Notes under the pieces: generated by a model | Databases searched by the model: none | What the model saw: the letters and a program-made list of their open reading frames with translations, nothing else | What the model was told of the DNA's origin: nothing | Assembly: GCA_951230915.1 (NCBI GenBank) | Contig: OX579636.1 | Span: 26,099,567 to 26,163,566, forward strand | Length of the DNA: 64,000 nt | From: Antitrichia curtipendula | Lineage: Eukaryota; Streptophyta; Bryopsida; Hypnales; Leucodontaceae | Reading direction: 5' to 3' | Translations under genes and position numbers: made by a program | Shown here: one piece after another, positions 1 through 11,530 of the stretch | How positions within the stretch are numbered: position 1 is the first letter of the stretch | Layout of the letters: each line of letters starts with the position of its first letter

Positions 1-1049
1 ACGATTCTACTCGATCGTGCAGCTAGTACGCAAATTTCTGTTCGATCTCACATACCCATTCTAGCTCGTGACAGAAACGTTCATGTATTAATTAATACAC
101 ACCCAACTGCACATTTGCACATTGCCAATTAATTTTATACTCTGTGCAACCGGTATCATTTAGGCGATTAGCGTCCTAGTATTGTAAGTAATAACGTCCG
201 AATTATTGTTAAACGAACGCCATCATAGAACTTAGGTTCATCAGCAGTCATATTTCTTAACTTGAGCCGATCCCATAGTTCATTACATGCCCATTTGCAC
301 CAAGTAAACGTACTTTCATTAGTGAATGGTATACTCTGGAATTGCACCAATTAATCTCACGCAATCAAATGGTGGTCCCTCAAGAAAGGGACGAAATGAA
401 AGGATTTACGGAACCAGGGCGGGGTGGAGGTGAAAATCCTAGCTAAGCAGTGCACAATGCTGTGGATGAAATGCAATTTGCACATTATTTGCATATCTAT
501 CGACATGAAAAGCTAGTGTAAAATTTCAAAATGTCGCCTAGAATATATACCACCAATTTAACGGAATTTATTCTAATATTAAGTTGAGAATATGCGCCAG
601 TTTCCACAACTGAAATCGATCATTAGCGTTTTATTTCAATTAATAAAATTCACAGAATGATCCTTGAATGTGAATCTTCCATTGTCAAGCTTGACCGCAA
701 AAGCTAGCGTGGAGATGGAAATTGATCACTGAAGGAATCATGTATGCCTTAAATCCCTTAATAGGCTAACACGCGGTCTAACTAAGGCTCTCTGCCGACG
801 ATATCAACCCATGCCAGGCTTATTTACATTAACTACTTTATCATCAAAACATTACATATATACTGGAAATCCGGCTAGACATTATTTTATATCGATCAGT
901 CCATGAGTATAGTATTTCATTCCTGATTTGCTCCAGTAAGTGAGCGTGCTGGCAGCAGCTACCGCAGCCATTGATAGTTACTGGGAGTTATCTAGCTTCA
1001 ACCACTGCAGACTGCTCTGTTGATAGACTCAGAACAGAGTAATAGTAAG
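1..1049. other. Intergenic, no gene recognised
   Basis: This stretch is AT-rich with short open frames only. I see no recognisable domain. Positions 435-482 hold a segment that recurs inverted at 2439-2487 (listed separately). The last 100 bases could be the 3' untranslated region of the minus-strand candidate gene that ends at 1050. Confidence 0.4.
435..482 (+). repeat. Inverted copy, left member (pair at 2439-2487)
   Basis: About 48 bases from AATCCTAGCTAAGCAGTGCA onward match the reverse complement of 2439-2487 at roughly 80 percent or better, and weaker similarity extends into the G-rich flank before each. The two copies face each other around the candidate small gene. Confidence 0.5.
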
Positions 1050-1256
1050 CTAGAAGCTTGAAGACGACGTCGGTGAGACGAAACCGAGCTTGATGAGCTT
1101 GGTCTCGCGGTTCTTGCCGCAAACTGGGCATGGGAACTCCTTGCAGACATGAGGGTCGGGCTCAGTGAAGTCGACGATGATCGCGCTTGCTTTCTCTTCG
1201 TCTACACCATCTGGAAGATTGCGCTTCCCTGTAGCGTTCAGCATATGAGGAGCCAT
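1050..1256 (-). CDS. Candidate small protein, 68 aa, unknown function
   Basis: A minus-strand frame reads from an ATG at 1256 to a TAG at 1050-1052. The start has a good plant context (GGC before ATGGCT). The product would be 68 residues with a CPVCGK knuckle near the C-terminus and a serine-rich end; a lone CxxC could bind metal only with partner cysteines, and one further Cys lies just upstream. The context looks gene-like. A TATA box sits at 1701-1713 on the same strand. A plausible 240-nt intron (1322-1561) has donor GTATGC and acceptor TTTGCAG and would lie in the 5' leader. An alternative reading keeps the upstream exon coding (a start near 1634) and shifts exon 2 into another frame ending near 1162. 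I recognise no family, so this is a hypothetical gene with modest support. Confidence 0.3.
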   Translation of the reverse strand: MAPHMLNATGKRNLPDGVDEEKASAIIVDFTEPDPHVCKEFPCPVCGKNRETKLIKLGFVSPTSSSSF

Positions 1257-1321
1257 GCCTGGATCGGAGGAAGTGCAAATTCGATACCTCGAGTTGAAAT
1301 TTAAGTCGTTGGCGGAAATTT

Positions 1322-1561
1322 CTGCAAATCTCATGAATTTCATGTTTCAGTGACGTACTATCTAGCAAGAAATCACGATAATTAATATATATAGCTAGTT
1401 TCCAATTTCCAATGCTGAAAAGATTCAAATTATTAAACGACCACGTTAGTAATGAATGATGAATAAAATCAGTAACGTCGACACTGCCATTTGATTCATT
1501 CTGGAAAACAAACATTCGAACACATTCATGTTGTAGGAAGTGAACCTTATTATATGCATAC
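1322..1561 (-). other. Predicted leader intron of the small candidate gene
   Basis: On the minus strand the sequence reads CGAAG|GTATGC at 1562/1561 and TTTGCAG|AAATTT at 1322/1321. Both sites fit plant splice consensus. The intron is more T-rich than the flanks. Splicing is predicted only. Confidence 0.3.
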
Positions 1562-1700
1562 CTTCGGCGTAAGTGAATATCACCGGAGATTGAGGAGCTC
1601 TTTCGATCCGTGAGTTGGACTAGCTGCATACACACAAGCACGTACCAGCGATTGAACTAGACGACGATGGAATTGAAATGCTGATGATTGAACATGGCAT

Positions 1701-1713
1701 CCATATATATAGG
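1701..1713 (-). promoter_or_regulatory. TATA box
   Basis: The minus strand reads CCTATATATATGG, a strong TATA element, about 140 nt upstream of the predicted splice donor at 1561. Transcription would start near 1675-1680. It is the main reason to take the small downstream frame seriously. Confidence 0.4.
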
Positions 1714-3599
1714 CTATGAGTTCGAAGTGGCGTCCAGAAATAAGAGCACTTCATTCTAAAAATTAATTCAAGAAACGTCCCCAAAAATAATCCAATTATT
1801 ATATTGTTGTGAAGTAGCTCTAATCAAAGTAGAGTTCCTATTAGTAGAGTTAGAGAGCCCAAAGTAAAGTCCGTGTTCTGATCCTGCCACCTATCGAACG
1901 ATCTGATCCTGTCTTTTCTTTGACGTCTGTTTAATTTCTTACAAATTACAGATAGGAAGAGCGGTTTGTTCACGATCCTTCAGTTTCTTTCTAGCTCATA
2001 TTTTTCGGTTCATGTGTAGTATGAAATATAAAAAGTAAGATTTAAAGCTAGAAATTCAGAAACGTTCAACGTCGTGAAATTAATATGCCATTTATCACCA
2101 CGACTGGAAGTTTCTTCACAGACTTGCTGGAGCTCCCACATAGGCTCGAAATCCGACCTGTATAGCCGACGGACTCACATGGAGCTTATCATGGAAAGTA
2201 AAGCCAGCAATGACGGATCGCCACATCTACCGACATAATTCTTTCAGTCGGACCGAGCTAAGGTAGGCACGCCGCGCTACGCGGCAAGCTGACTTCCTTG
2301 GAAAAGTTGTAATTGATTTATTAGAAAAGTTGCAGAAAATATGCACAAACTTACGGAACTTACGTTAATAATTCCGTTAATTTCACGGTATTCCATGCGC
2401 CATTTGATATTTACTGGAGCTTGCTGAGCCCATGGATATGCAAATTGCTTTCCATCCACAACAATGTGCACCGCTGAGCTACGATTTCCGCCCTATCCCC
2501 AGGCCCGGCCCTCCTGGCTCTGTAAATCATTTTGTCATTTAAATATTTCCTTCCTTGCTTGCTTGAATATTTACCGCGCCAATTGAATTTTTCCGAATTT
2601 CATTGGAAAATACCAACACTGGAAGTTGAAAGGTTTTACTGGCAACATTTTCAGTAATGTTTTTAGTTACATGCACCGATTTGGACCAAGATTTTTCACC
2701 AAACACGTGTGCAAATTTATGAACATGCTTAAGCAAAGCATGCAACGTTTTACTTTTCAACAAACATGTTCCAAAACGTCGTTCGATCACTTTGGACAAC
2801 TTTCAGCAGAAACCTCGAAATCAGTGCCAACTTTGGAAGCGCGTTCTAGACGTGTTAACAGCAATTTTTCACACATTGCTACAAAGCCTTACTAAAGGGG
2901 TAAATTCTCGTAGTGGGTAACTGTTGATAGGAAATTTGACCAAAATTATGTCGAACACGAATTAGGGATGGTGGTAACCTGCAAGTACGTCCACGTGTTT
3001 TGACATGGTTAATTGAGCGCCACCATTTTTGATTCTTGGAAGGAGTGTGATCGAGGTTCTACCGAAATTCTACACGTAATCCGCACCACTGAAACAGTTA
3101 AGAGTCAGATGATCACTAGCGGTGTCTGTCAGATGCGCTATATAAAGCAATTTCTAACCATCAATGTCAGTTGTAGTCCAAGTTAATCATATAACTTACT
3201 CCAAGTATCAGGCTACACGCCATCTTCCTTTTTCATTGTTCAAATGAATTGTTAGATTAGTTTTTGTTTGCCAGCATGTCTCGTACACGTGCACGGTAGA
3301 TCTGTAGAAGAATTATGAAGTATGTCAACGACACTTCGTGCTCAAGTTAGCTTACTCGACCGGATGTCCGGATAGAGGTTATCCGAACAACCACCTATCC
3401 AAGGTAGCAAATTGATTAATCAAACAGGGAATTTAAGTCAAAATCATACCATCGTATTCTTACAATTCATGGCTTGTTTCAGACTGACAGTGTGTCAAAA
3501 TTGCGATATTCAACTTAGAACGTACGTCAATTTCGTTAAATTGGCAATACTCCAATACTTTGACGCGTGCTGAATCCAAAATCTTTACTTGTCCTATAG
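1714..3599. other. Intergenic, no gene recognised
   Basis: Apart from the inverted copy at 2439-2487 I find no supported gene. A plus-strand TATA-like CTATATAAAG lies near 3140, but the first downstream ATG (near 3275) opens only a seven-codon frame, so no gene is called. Confidence 0.4.
2439..2487 (-). repeat. Inverted copy, right member (pair at 435-482)
   Basis: On the minus strand this reads AATCGTAGCTCAGCGGTGCA and continues in parallel with 435-482. The frame here could read VHIVVDGKQFAYPW, and the left copy preserves part of it (VHNAVDEMQFA), so the pair may be fragments of a duplicated coding exon rather than transposon ends. No family is recognised. Confidence 0.45.
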
Positions 3600-3602
3600 C
3601 TA

Positions 3603-3852
3603 CACTAAATAGTGAAATTAGGTTGCTCCACACTAATTTCTTGACATTTGACACTATATAAATATTTATTGTTATTATACAAGAATGTACTACTTCTGAA
3701 TTAGATTATTTTTGTAATTGCAACTCATGAACCTCCACGTGTACAAATATAAATACTTGTAGAAATATGTGTCGACTTTGATAGCTTGTACAGTAACTTT
3801 CGTGGGGTAAGGCAACCTAATTGTTAAGGCAACCTAATTTCACTATTTAGTG
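3603..3852. mobile_element. MITE, CACTAAATA-type, TA target
   Basis: A perfect 27-base inverted repeat bounds this element: CTACACTAAATAGTGAAATT plus seven more bases at 3600-3626, and its exact complement at 3829-3855. If TA is taken as the duplicated target (3601-3602 and 3853-3854), the element starts CACTAAATAG, as do the elements at 26998 and 41303. The interior is non-coding and AT-rich. A TA target suggests Tc1/mariner-type mobilisation; CACTA (En/Spm) is less likely because no matching 3-bp duplication is present. Confidence 0.7.
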
Positions 3853-3855
3853 TAG

Positions 3856-5623
3856 TTGGTGGCTTGAAATTAGACCTTTAATTTGTGAAGATACATGTCA
3901 CAGCAGAATCGCACCAATCTAACGAAATTGACGACAACTTCTGTACAAAGATCTGGAAAAATGGAAACCAGGACTTTTCAAGTGCCAGAGTTCTAAAAAC
4001 TAAGACTAATGTAGATTTGAGGTTTCAGTCGGAAACTGGAGCTGAGTCCACGCCACCATTTTAACGAATAATACAGTATGAAGGTTAATTCAATGTTTCT
4101 TAGTATTTTCTGCCGGTAAGTAAAGTTACAGTTGTTTGTTAAACATAGCGATCACAACTTTTCAGGAGTTTCGATGAATCTGACAGCATAGCAAGATTAT
4201 ATTTATTTAATGGTGAATATTTACTTATATAGATCCACATATACCTTTAATTCTGTCACCCACTCATGGCAGCGCCACACTAAGCTTACCCATAGAAGCA
4301 GAAGCAGGTTGTGAACTAATAATAATTTATTTTTTTGAATTATGAACAAGAAACTGTGCTCAAGTTCTCATAATTGTGATGTTTTAATTAAACATAACCT
4401 CAATGGAGGCCATTTTAGTACGATTCATTTGATGAGGAGAGGCATGTTCTTTTTATTACCTGAAGTTGCTTTAATATTATGATCACTTCTTTCTAAACCC
4501 TTCATTGAGCATGGTTGATCAAGATCCAACATGGAGATTATGTCTAGTATTAATGTCAAAGTAAAGCTAGTTCAATATGAAAAATAATGTCCCTCATCAA
4601 TCATCACCAATTAAAGAGCATAATTTAGAGATGGTCAACAACTTGATCATAGTTACATACAATCAAATTGACTACTAACTTTTCAAAAAAGGAATATTGA
4701 TTGCAATTGATTGGTTTTGAATTTCAAGTGAGTTGGTGTTCCGACTCAATTTGTTGGTGTTGATGCTTGCATGCTTGGAATTCCAGCTCCAAGAATTGGG
4801 ATGTTGTACAAAATTGAGGATTGAATTTAGAAAACGTTATTGAAAATTCGTACAAGCAAAATGTCCATAGAATTAACTAGCTTGTAAACACTTTAAACAT
4901 CCTCAATTGAACTCAAAAATCATTGACTCTGAAACCATTTCCGTAACTAACTCTCCCATTTTGAGTGACTATTTATGAATGAAACATTTTATATTTATTT
5001 TTCAAGGATATAATTGTATGTCTTCTTCAAGTCAAGTTTTTTCACAGCATTTTGTGAAAAAATTAAATTAACTTGAGTTTTTTCTAAAGAATGTGAAGAA
5101 ACTTTTTGAGAGTTTATACACTGTCAAATTATTAGAACATAGTCATGATTGTACTTAGATTATATATGCTTCATGTTTTGATATTGAGTTGTTTTGATAT
5201 TCAAACATTGTTAATATAATTTTCTATTATATATAGAGAAAATAATTTACAATTCCAAATACCTTAACAATATTTCAAAAACTGTCTCCATCTAATTATG
5301 ATTTGTTTCAAAAACTAATTTGTACTACATATTCTTGCATAACATTTAGGTTTCATTCATGATAGCCTACAACTTATGGACTAAGGCTAGGGTTGATTTA
5401 GCGTGCACCTATTGTCAACACCACAAAAATTCGGAATTTATTCATATGCAAAGTGTCAAAAAAATGTCTAATGAGATAATCTGTAATCTCTTTTTCACTT
5501 CCAACAAATTTTTCAAAAGCTTGGATAGTGCAATAATAGAAACCATCTTCAATTGCTTATTTAACCAATTTTAGCCTTGTAGGTAAATGTTAATTATTAC
5601 TTGTGTAATCAAAGTGATGATCA
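3856..5623. other. AT-rich intergenic, nothing recognised
   Basis: Low-complexity AT-rich DNA with scattered short frames. I see no domain, RNA gene or clear repeat boundary. Confidence 0.4.
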
Positions 5624-5626
5624 TAC

Positions 5627-5870
5627 CATAGGAAGATTTCGTGACGTTAACCGGGGCTAATCCTTTGAGGAATAGCCCCCACTTTAGCCCCCATGTACAT
5701 AGTGTTTGAAAAATCTCGGATTTTTTTTTTCACACTACTTTAGACCCCAAAATGTCCCACCTTGGCCGGGCTAAAGTTTATGTGGGGTTAAGCCTTGGGG
5801 TCTAAAGTGGGACAGTTTAGACCCCCTAAAACTTTAGCCCCAGGGGCTAATGCCACGAAATCTTCCTGTG
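5627..5870. mobile_element. Foldback MITE, 244 bp, probable TAC duplication
   Basis: The ends are inverted copies: CATAGGAAGATTTCGTG at the left and its near-complement CACGAAATCTTCCTGTG at the right. Inner sequence is rich in GGGGCTAA and TTTAGCCCC words, so the whole element can fold on itself. TAC occurs immediately outside both ends (5624-5626, 5871-5873), which fits a 3-bp duplication. No coding capacity. The superfamily is unsettled: 3-bp duplications are typical of PIF/Harbinger, but those usually target TWA. Confidence 0.7.
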
Positions 5871-5873
5871 TAC

Positions 5874-6827
5874 ACTTGGCTACGTAAAGTGGTTGGATGT
5901 ATTTGCCTTAAGTACTCTACATAGACAAGTAACTATATGAACAAAAACAAATTGTCTTCTAGAACCCAGTGGCATCCTACAATGGCATTCTGGTCCATGT
6001 TGCCATCTGCTAAAGTAGAAATATCACCTTTTAAAAATTATCCTTTTAGTATAATAAATTTGATCCTAGGAAGATTGTCTAGCAAAATCAACAAGCTAAT
6101 AGATTTGTTTTCCAATTTGAATAGCACAATCCAAAGACAAGGATATTTGAATCTAACAACACCTTAAGAATATAGGCATAACACACCCAACTGGATTACA
6201 TAGTCAAAGAATGAACACATTCAAAGAATGAACAATAGACTCCAATTAGAACCAAAGAATCTCACAATATTTCTCAATTTTCTTCATATACAAATTTTAA
6301 TTCTCATTCTTCAAACAATTATTTGCACCATACTACAATAACAACCAACTAAAACATACAACTCACAATCTCAATAATTCAAATTAGGCTCACACAATAC
6401 AATACCAATTTTTAACATTCAAATCACATATACATGCATATAACACACTACTTCAACAATTCTAAAATTGCACAACCGTGCACGTACAATATCATTTAGC
6501 ATGAAAACTTCCTACATTAATCACCATAAAAAACACCCAGATACGCAAACCTTTGACTAGAATTTGCACATTTATATTTGGTAGTGGATGACAAAACCCA
6601 ATTTGAAAAAAGACTAAATACCTCTCATTTCCCATCATTTCAAATCCCAACTTCCGAATAGGAAACCATACAAGCCTTTACATCCCATTTCACGTGACAA
6701 TTATAACTTGATAACATGACTACCTTCCACCAAATCTAAATCCAACTGAGCTAACAAAAACACCAAATTAGCACTCCTATATACATCCAACAGGCTAAAA
6801 GACTACAATTAACATTTGAAAATTAGA
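5874..6827. other. AT-rich intergenic, nothing recognised
   Basis: A-rich and CAA-rich sequence with no supported gene. A 76-residue frame at 5937-6167 has no recognisable features. Confidence 0.4.
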
Positions 6828-6835
6828 AACCATAC

Positions 6836-7126
6836 GGCAATTTTGTTAAAATGGCAAAACTTTGCTACTTTGGCAGTTTTTATAGTTCAAACCAAGTGCT
6901 CTGAAATGTACAACTATCCCAGATTTTTGAAATCTACAAGTATTATAGAAAATACTTTCACAATTTAGATTGTGCAGTCCAAAATCTATACCATCCTTGA
7001 TTTTTGAAATCTATTAAAAAAACAAGATTTTTGAAATCTATATCCATCTTAGATGTCACATTTACAATTCAGACCAAATAGTCTAAAAATGGCACATGGA
7101 ATACCACCACTTTAACAAAATTCTCC
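6836..7126. mobile_element. Non-autonomous element, possible hAT type, 291 bp
   Basis: Terminal inverted repeats begin GGCAATTTTGTTAAAATGG at the left and, complemented, GGAGAATTTTGTTAAAGTGG at the right. Flanking 8-mers agree at 7 of 8 positions (6828-6835 and 7127-7134, both ending CCATAC), as expected of an aged 8-bp hAT duplication. The interior is non-coding and carries three copies of a GATTTTTGAAATCTA word. Confidence 0.55.
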
Positions 7127-7762
7127 ATCCATACACCACAAAAATTCCAACTAAATTGCATTCATTTTATATAGTACCGACTTATATGTTTGCATCTCCG
7201 TAAACTACGCTTTTGGATTTATGTTTGTTTTATTTGTTTTAATTCTGATTCACTATTTTGTTGTTTCTATGTTTAAAATAAATTTAATGTTTTCAGTAAA
7301 TTCCAAGATCCCTTACACATGGATTTATTTCAAATTTTGAGATACAAAAATCATTATAAAACATGTTATCAATTATAAATTGATTGGAAAAATTAATCAA
7401 ACTATTTTTTCCAAACAAAGATACATACAATTTCAAAATGATATGAGATTTTTTAATATTTCAATTCTTTGAATTTCCAAACTTATCATTCTTGCAATGA
7501 AGTATTTGTATTTTTTAAATTACAAATCCATATCCTCCACTTTTATTTTCTTCACATTCACTAATCTTTGAAATGCTCTTAAATTTTTTTTCAATAAATT
7601 TTTTTTCATAAGTATTTTGCAATGTAATATCCATATGACTTTTAATATTTGATTTATTTTCATTCTTTAAGCTCAAGTTTATAATTATGTCTTTAATTTT
7701 TCCATTTTTAACTACAATAGATTTTCTATAAATTACATCTAAATCAATATTGGAATTTTTAA

Positions 7763-8670
7763 CCCCTTAAGTTCCTTGACTATGTTTTCACCAAAAATGC
7801 TCCAAAACTATCATTTCTAGTTCAAGTACAACTTTTTTGAAATTTTTTTTTACACATGTAACCTTAAGATCTTGTATTATACTGACTTGAGAACGTGTCA
7901 TAAGAATTTTAGGAATTTCCACCATGTGGATTGCAAGATATAAGCATTCAAATTCACTGAAATCATTTTTTTGGCCCTGCAAAGAACAAGACAGCTGCAC
8001 TTACAAGCTCACTTTTCTATGAAAAAATGTCCAAAATGGTGGTGCTTCTTTGGATATTGTTTCCTATACAAGTTGGCTGCAAGCTTAAAATTTTTTACAA
8101 CATCTAGAATTGTACAACATATTAGAAAAAAATAGTAAGTAAAAAGAACTAGAGAATGATTCAAAATACAAAATTGTTAAGAATTCATTTATGGAATTGA
8201 AAAATTCCAGTCCCAATGGTTGCAATGTTATAATAAACAATCCACATTCTATAATTTTATTTTTCAAAAAATATTGAAAATTGAGTAAGTTAAAGGACTT
8301 CAAAGTTTATTTTAGAGAAGAAAATCCATAACTACCCACAAACTAAAACTCCTCATAACTTTTGACTCATTGGTCAAAATGGAATGATTCAAAGCTTTCT
8401 ATATATATATGTGTGGAAAACCAATTTCAAATTTAAGCTTTTGAAAATAATTAAAAAAATCTGATCTACCTGGACTACCTGGCTGGGGAAAAAAACCCCG
8501 TATTAGGCCATAACTTTTGACTCACATTTCCACATGTCATGAATTTAGTGCATATGAAAGATATTCCTTGTTCCCACCTTTCTATTAAAATTTCAGCCAA
8601 AAACATGCAAATGTCCAATTACAAGTATCTTTTCTATGTGGCCAAAAAATACATGCTAATCCTTTAGGGG
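7763..8670 (+). mobile_element. piggyBac-type non-autonomous element, copy A
   Basis: TTAA at 7759-7762 precedes CCCCTTAAGTTCC. The right end reads CCTTTAGGGG followed by CTAA (TTAA with one change) at 8671-8674. TTAA duplications with CCC-initiated inverted termini are the hallmark of piggyBac-superfamily elements. The 908-bp interior has no long frame. It aligns by eye along its whole length with the copies at 28759, 30275, 43490 and, inverted, 51613. Confidence 0.75.
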
Positions 8671-8674
8671 CTAA

Positions 8675-10479
8675 AATGTTGATTTTTCTCACATTTACAA
8701 ACCTTCTTTAGTATATCAATACGTGTTGCATAATCTTAATTATTTTCATTAATTATTTTCACATACAGAATTGGCTTCATTAAATTGATAATAATCTCAT
8801 TTGTCTTTCCATTTACATATTTATTTGCACTTTGAAGAATTACAAGGATAAGTAGCAAAATAAAATTCTTTGATTTGTATTTCGGCAAAACATTATGAAT
8901 TATGAATTGTTTAATTTGGTCCTCAAAATCCACTATTAGGTCTTTTAACATAATATTCAAAGTAGTAACTTCTTCTTTGAAATGAGTTACTTCATTAAAT
9001 ACACTACTTATTATATCTTTGATCTCAATCATTTCTTTTTTATTTCAATTGTTCATATTCTTTTAATTTTTTCTTTTCCATTAAATTTCACTCCTAACCC
9101 TTAAATGGTAGTGGACTTCCACAAGAGTGAAAACATTAGCAAAATGAAGAAATGTTCATAGTCCAATCATTAGAGTAAGAACAACAAGTGAAGCAATTGA
9201 GTTGTATGATCTTCAAAGATATTGTTGAAGCTTTGAAGTTTGAACCAGTAGAAGGATCAACCACATATGTTTTGGTGATTGCAAGATTATGAGGTGTAAC
9301 TAGAATTTTCTAGGTATTGACTTGCACGGGCAGTGCCTCCTCTATTTATTCTGCTACAATTCCAAGGGGAGGTTGAATTCTGGATTTTTTTTGAAAAATG
9401 ACGAGGGCAAAGCTTGTAGATCCAAAAAATACATCATTGACACACAGTTGTGCACCTTGCAATGCAAAACAACTCATCTCATACTAGAAGAAATTGCTCT
9501 TGCGGTCCCTCAATATTGACCTACCATTATAACTGGCGTAAATAAATTCTAGATTTTGTAGCCTATCCTATTGCCCTAAGCATCCTTTGGCACTGAACCA
9601 CAAGAAATGTGACAAATAAGATAATGTTTGATTTTTTTTATTGCATGTCTAATACATCCTTTTTTTAATACTAAAATTCAATTGTTGTTGACTTCATTGT
9701 CCAAAGAATGTGATGAACAAAATGTAGTCCACTCCCACGAACAAATAAAAATGTGCCACTTTGGCCTTCTAACATAATGACTTCCATGCCAATTTTTAAA
9801 GCTCAAACCTTATGAGCATCCACATAGTGGTCTACATACTCACAATTGCAGGAGACAATAATTACAAATATGACACCATATTCTTCAATTATGCAAGAAT
9901 GAGACTTTGAAACTAGAGCATATGTAAGTACAATATAATTTACTTTACTTATGCATAGTGAAGTTTACAATATGAGTGCCATGCACTTGACAAGAAAAAA
10001 TAGCAACATTTGAAGCTGATGTCATCTACGAAGAGTGGCCATGAGTCTTTTACCACTGAGCTAAAATATAGTGCTAGGATATTGCACAATTTATATAACT
10101 GAATCTACAAAAAGGTAATGTACAGAAACTACATGCTTATATACAATACTAACAATAGTCATGGTGTAATTGTCAATGAAGAAGACCTAAATGGTTTCTA
10201 TTTGCACACATAGAAATCCATGTGGTTTCTATTGTGCGACTTTCCACATCATGGATGGTAGTAGTTCGCAAAAGCCGGTCTTCAAAATTATTGTACTAGA
10301 ATATTAAAATAAAGAAAGGCAAAAACTTTCCTTTTTAAATGCTACTTATTTATAGAAAGTCTATACATATCAACAATACATGCAAGGAAAATAACTTCCA
10401 AACACTAAACATACTTGTTGCATATTCACCTCTGGAAGTTGTAGTGACAATGTTGAAAATAATCACTAGAATGTAGAAA
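8675..10479. other. AT-rich intergenic, nothing recognised
   Basis: No supported gene. A 98-codon minus-strand frame at 8736-9032 is low in complexity and lacks recognisable features. This stretch could contain the 3' end of the decayed piggyBac element that begins at 10480, but I could not locate a terminus. Confidence 0.4.
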
Positions 10480-11530
10480 GAGGCCGCCACACTATGGGCA
10501 AACAAAATTAATGCAAGATGGCTCCAAGCAAAAGCGGCACTTACAACAATGTTGTATCTTCACCAATCCGTACACTCTTGGAACTGCAAGGCAAAATTGC
10601 GTAATTGCACCATGTTGCAACCTCCAAGCCAGGCTTAGTTTATTTGCTAATTCAAACCGAAATTGCAATTGCGAAGGCGAGTCTTTTCCAAGTTGTTCAA
10701 TTTCTACTTTGCAAAGGATGAAAGAATTGACGACCAACTTGTCTACAACTTGGAAGAAGAAAATTTTGTGCCACTACTTGTGGCTACACGTTTGACAAGA
10801 ATAGCTACCGCAAAGGTCATTTGCCTCATCTACACCATGCATAAAATCAACGTAACTCTTATGTATAGGAAATGTCTCCAAATCAATGACTTCTCCATTG
10901 ATTTGCCGTGGTATAGTAGGCCACTCTTTATCTGGACTTGGAACTGAGATTAGAATGTGGATAGTAGTCCCAATCACAGCCTTGCAATCAACAAAGATAG
11001 CACAAGCAATTTCACCTCTCATGTGCATTATCTAAAGCAATGTTCCTTGTGATTGCTTAGATAACCTCTTCATGTTGTAGAAGCAGTTGGACAATCCCAT
11101 TCTATTACTACAAACCGTTCCCACATCATATGTCCCAATTGCTCACAACTCCAAAATCAACTTCATCGCCAGTGAACTTGTGAAGTACTTGTCAGTTTGA
11201 ACAATAATTATGAGCCAATCCTTGTAGACCGTCCACCAATAGCAACACAACGTCATGAATGGCCTTTGCATTGCCAGTGGAGCCTCTCACCAAGGAGTCC
11301 CAGAACTATAAATTTGTGTAAATTTGAAAAACAAAAACGTACTTCTCACAAGCATCTGCGAGGCACCAAACTTTCACTCCCCATCTAATCGGATTTCTAG
11401 GCATGTATTGACACATAGGACAATATTTGCCCTTGTAAGACACCATTGTCTTGTCAACAATGATCCCTTGACTCAAATGCCAATTGTTCTTGAACTTTAT
11501 TGACAACCACTTCATTTTTTGCAAGCGATC
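10480..11530 (-). pseudogene. Decayed piggyBac transposase
   Basis: Read on the minus strand, broken frames keep the piggyBac DDD core in order. Near 11453 the segment IIVDKTMVSYKGK then QYMPRNPIRWGVKVW corresponds to the first catalytic Asp block. Near 11180 a TDKYFTSS segment corresponds to the second Asp block. It is followed by VGTVCSNRMGLS. At about 10830 the segment FMHGVDEANDL, then SYSCQTCSHKW, corresponds to the third Asp block. After that comes VVNSFIL and a Cys-rich tail (CCKCRFC, then FVCP) like the C-terminal zinc-binding domain. At least three frame breaks or stops lie between these pieces, and the N-terminus is not clear. The gene cannot make a full enzyme. It is the likely relative of the enzyme that moved the TTAA elements elsewhere in the window (inference). 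Confidence 0.8.

Noticed and set aside
2439..2487. tRNA-derived SINE, because TAGCTCAGCGG resembles a box A
   Set aside because: No box B (GGTTCGANNCC) lies at the right distance, and the segment has an alternative coding reading shared with its inverted copy.
3130..3330. Plus-strand gene after the TATA-like CTATATAAAG
   Set aside because: The first ATG opens only seven codons (MSRTRAR) and later frames are short and featureless.
3603..3852. Classification as a CACTA (En/Spm) element
   Set aside because: The start CACTA fits, but no 3-bp direct duplication is present, while TA is duplicated here and in two related elements.
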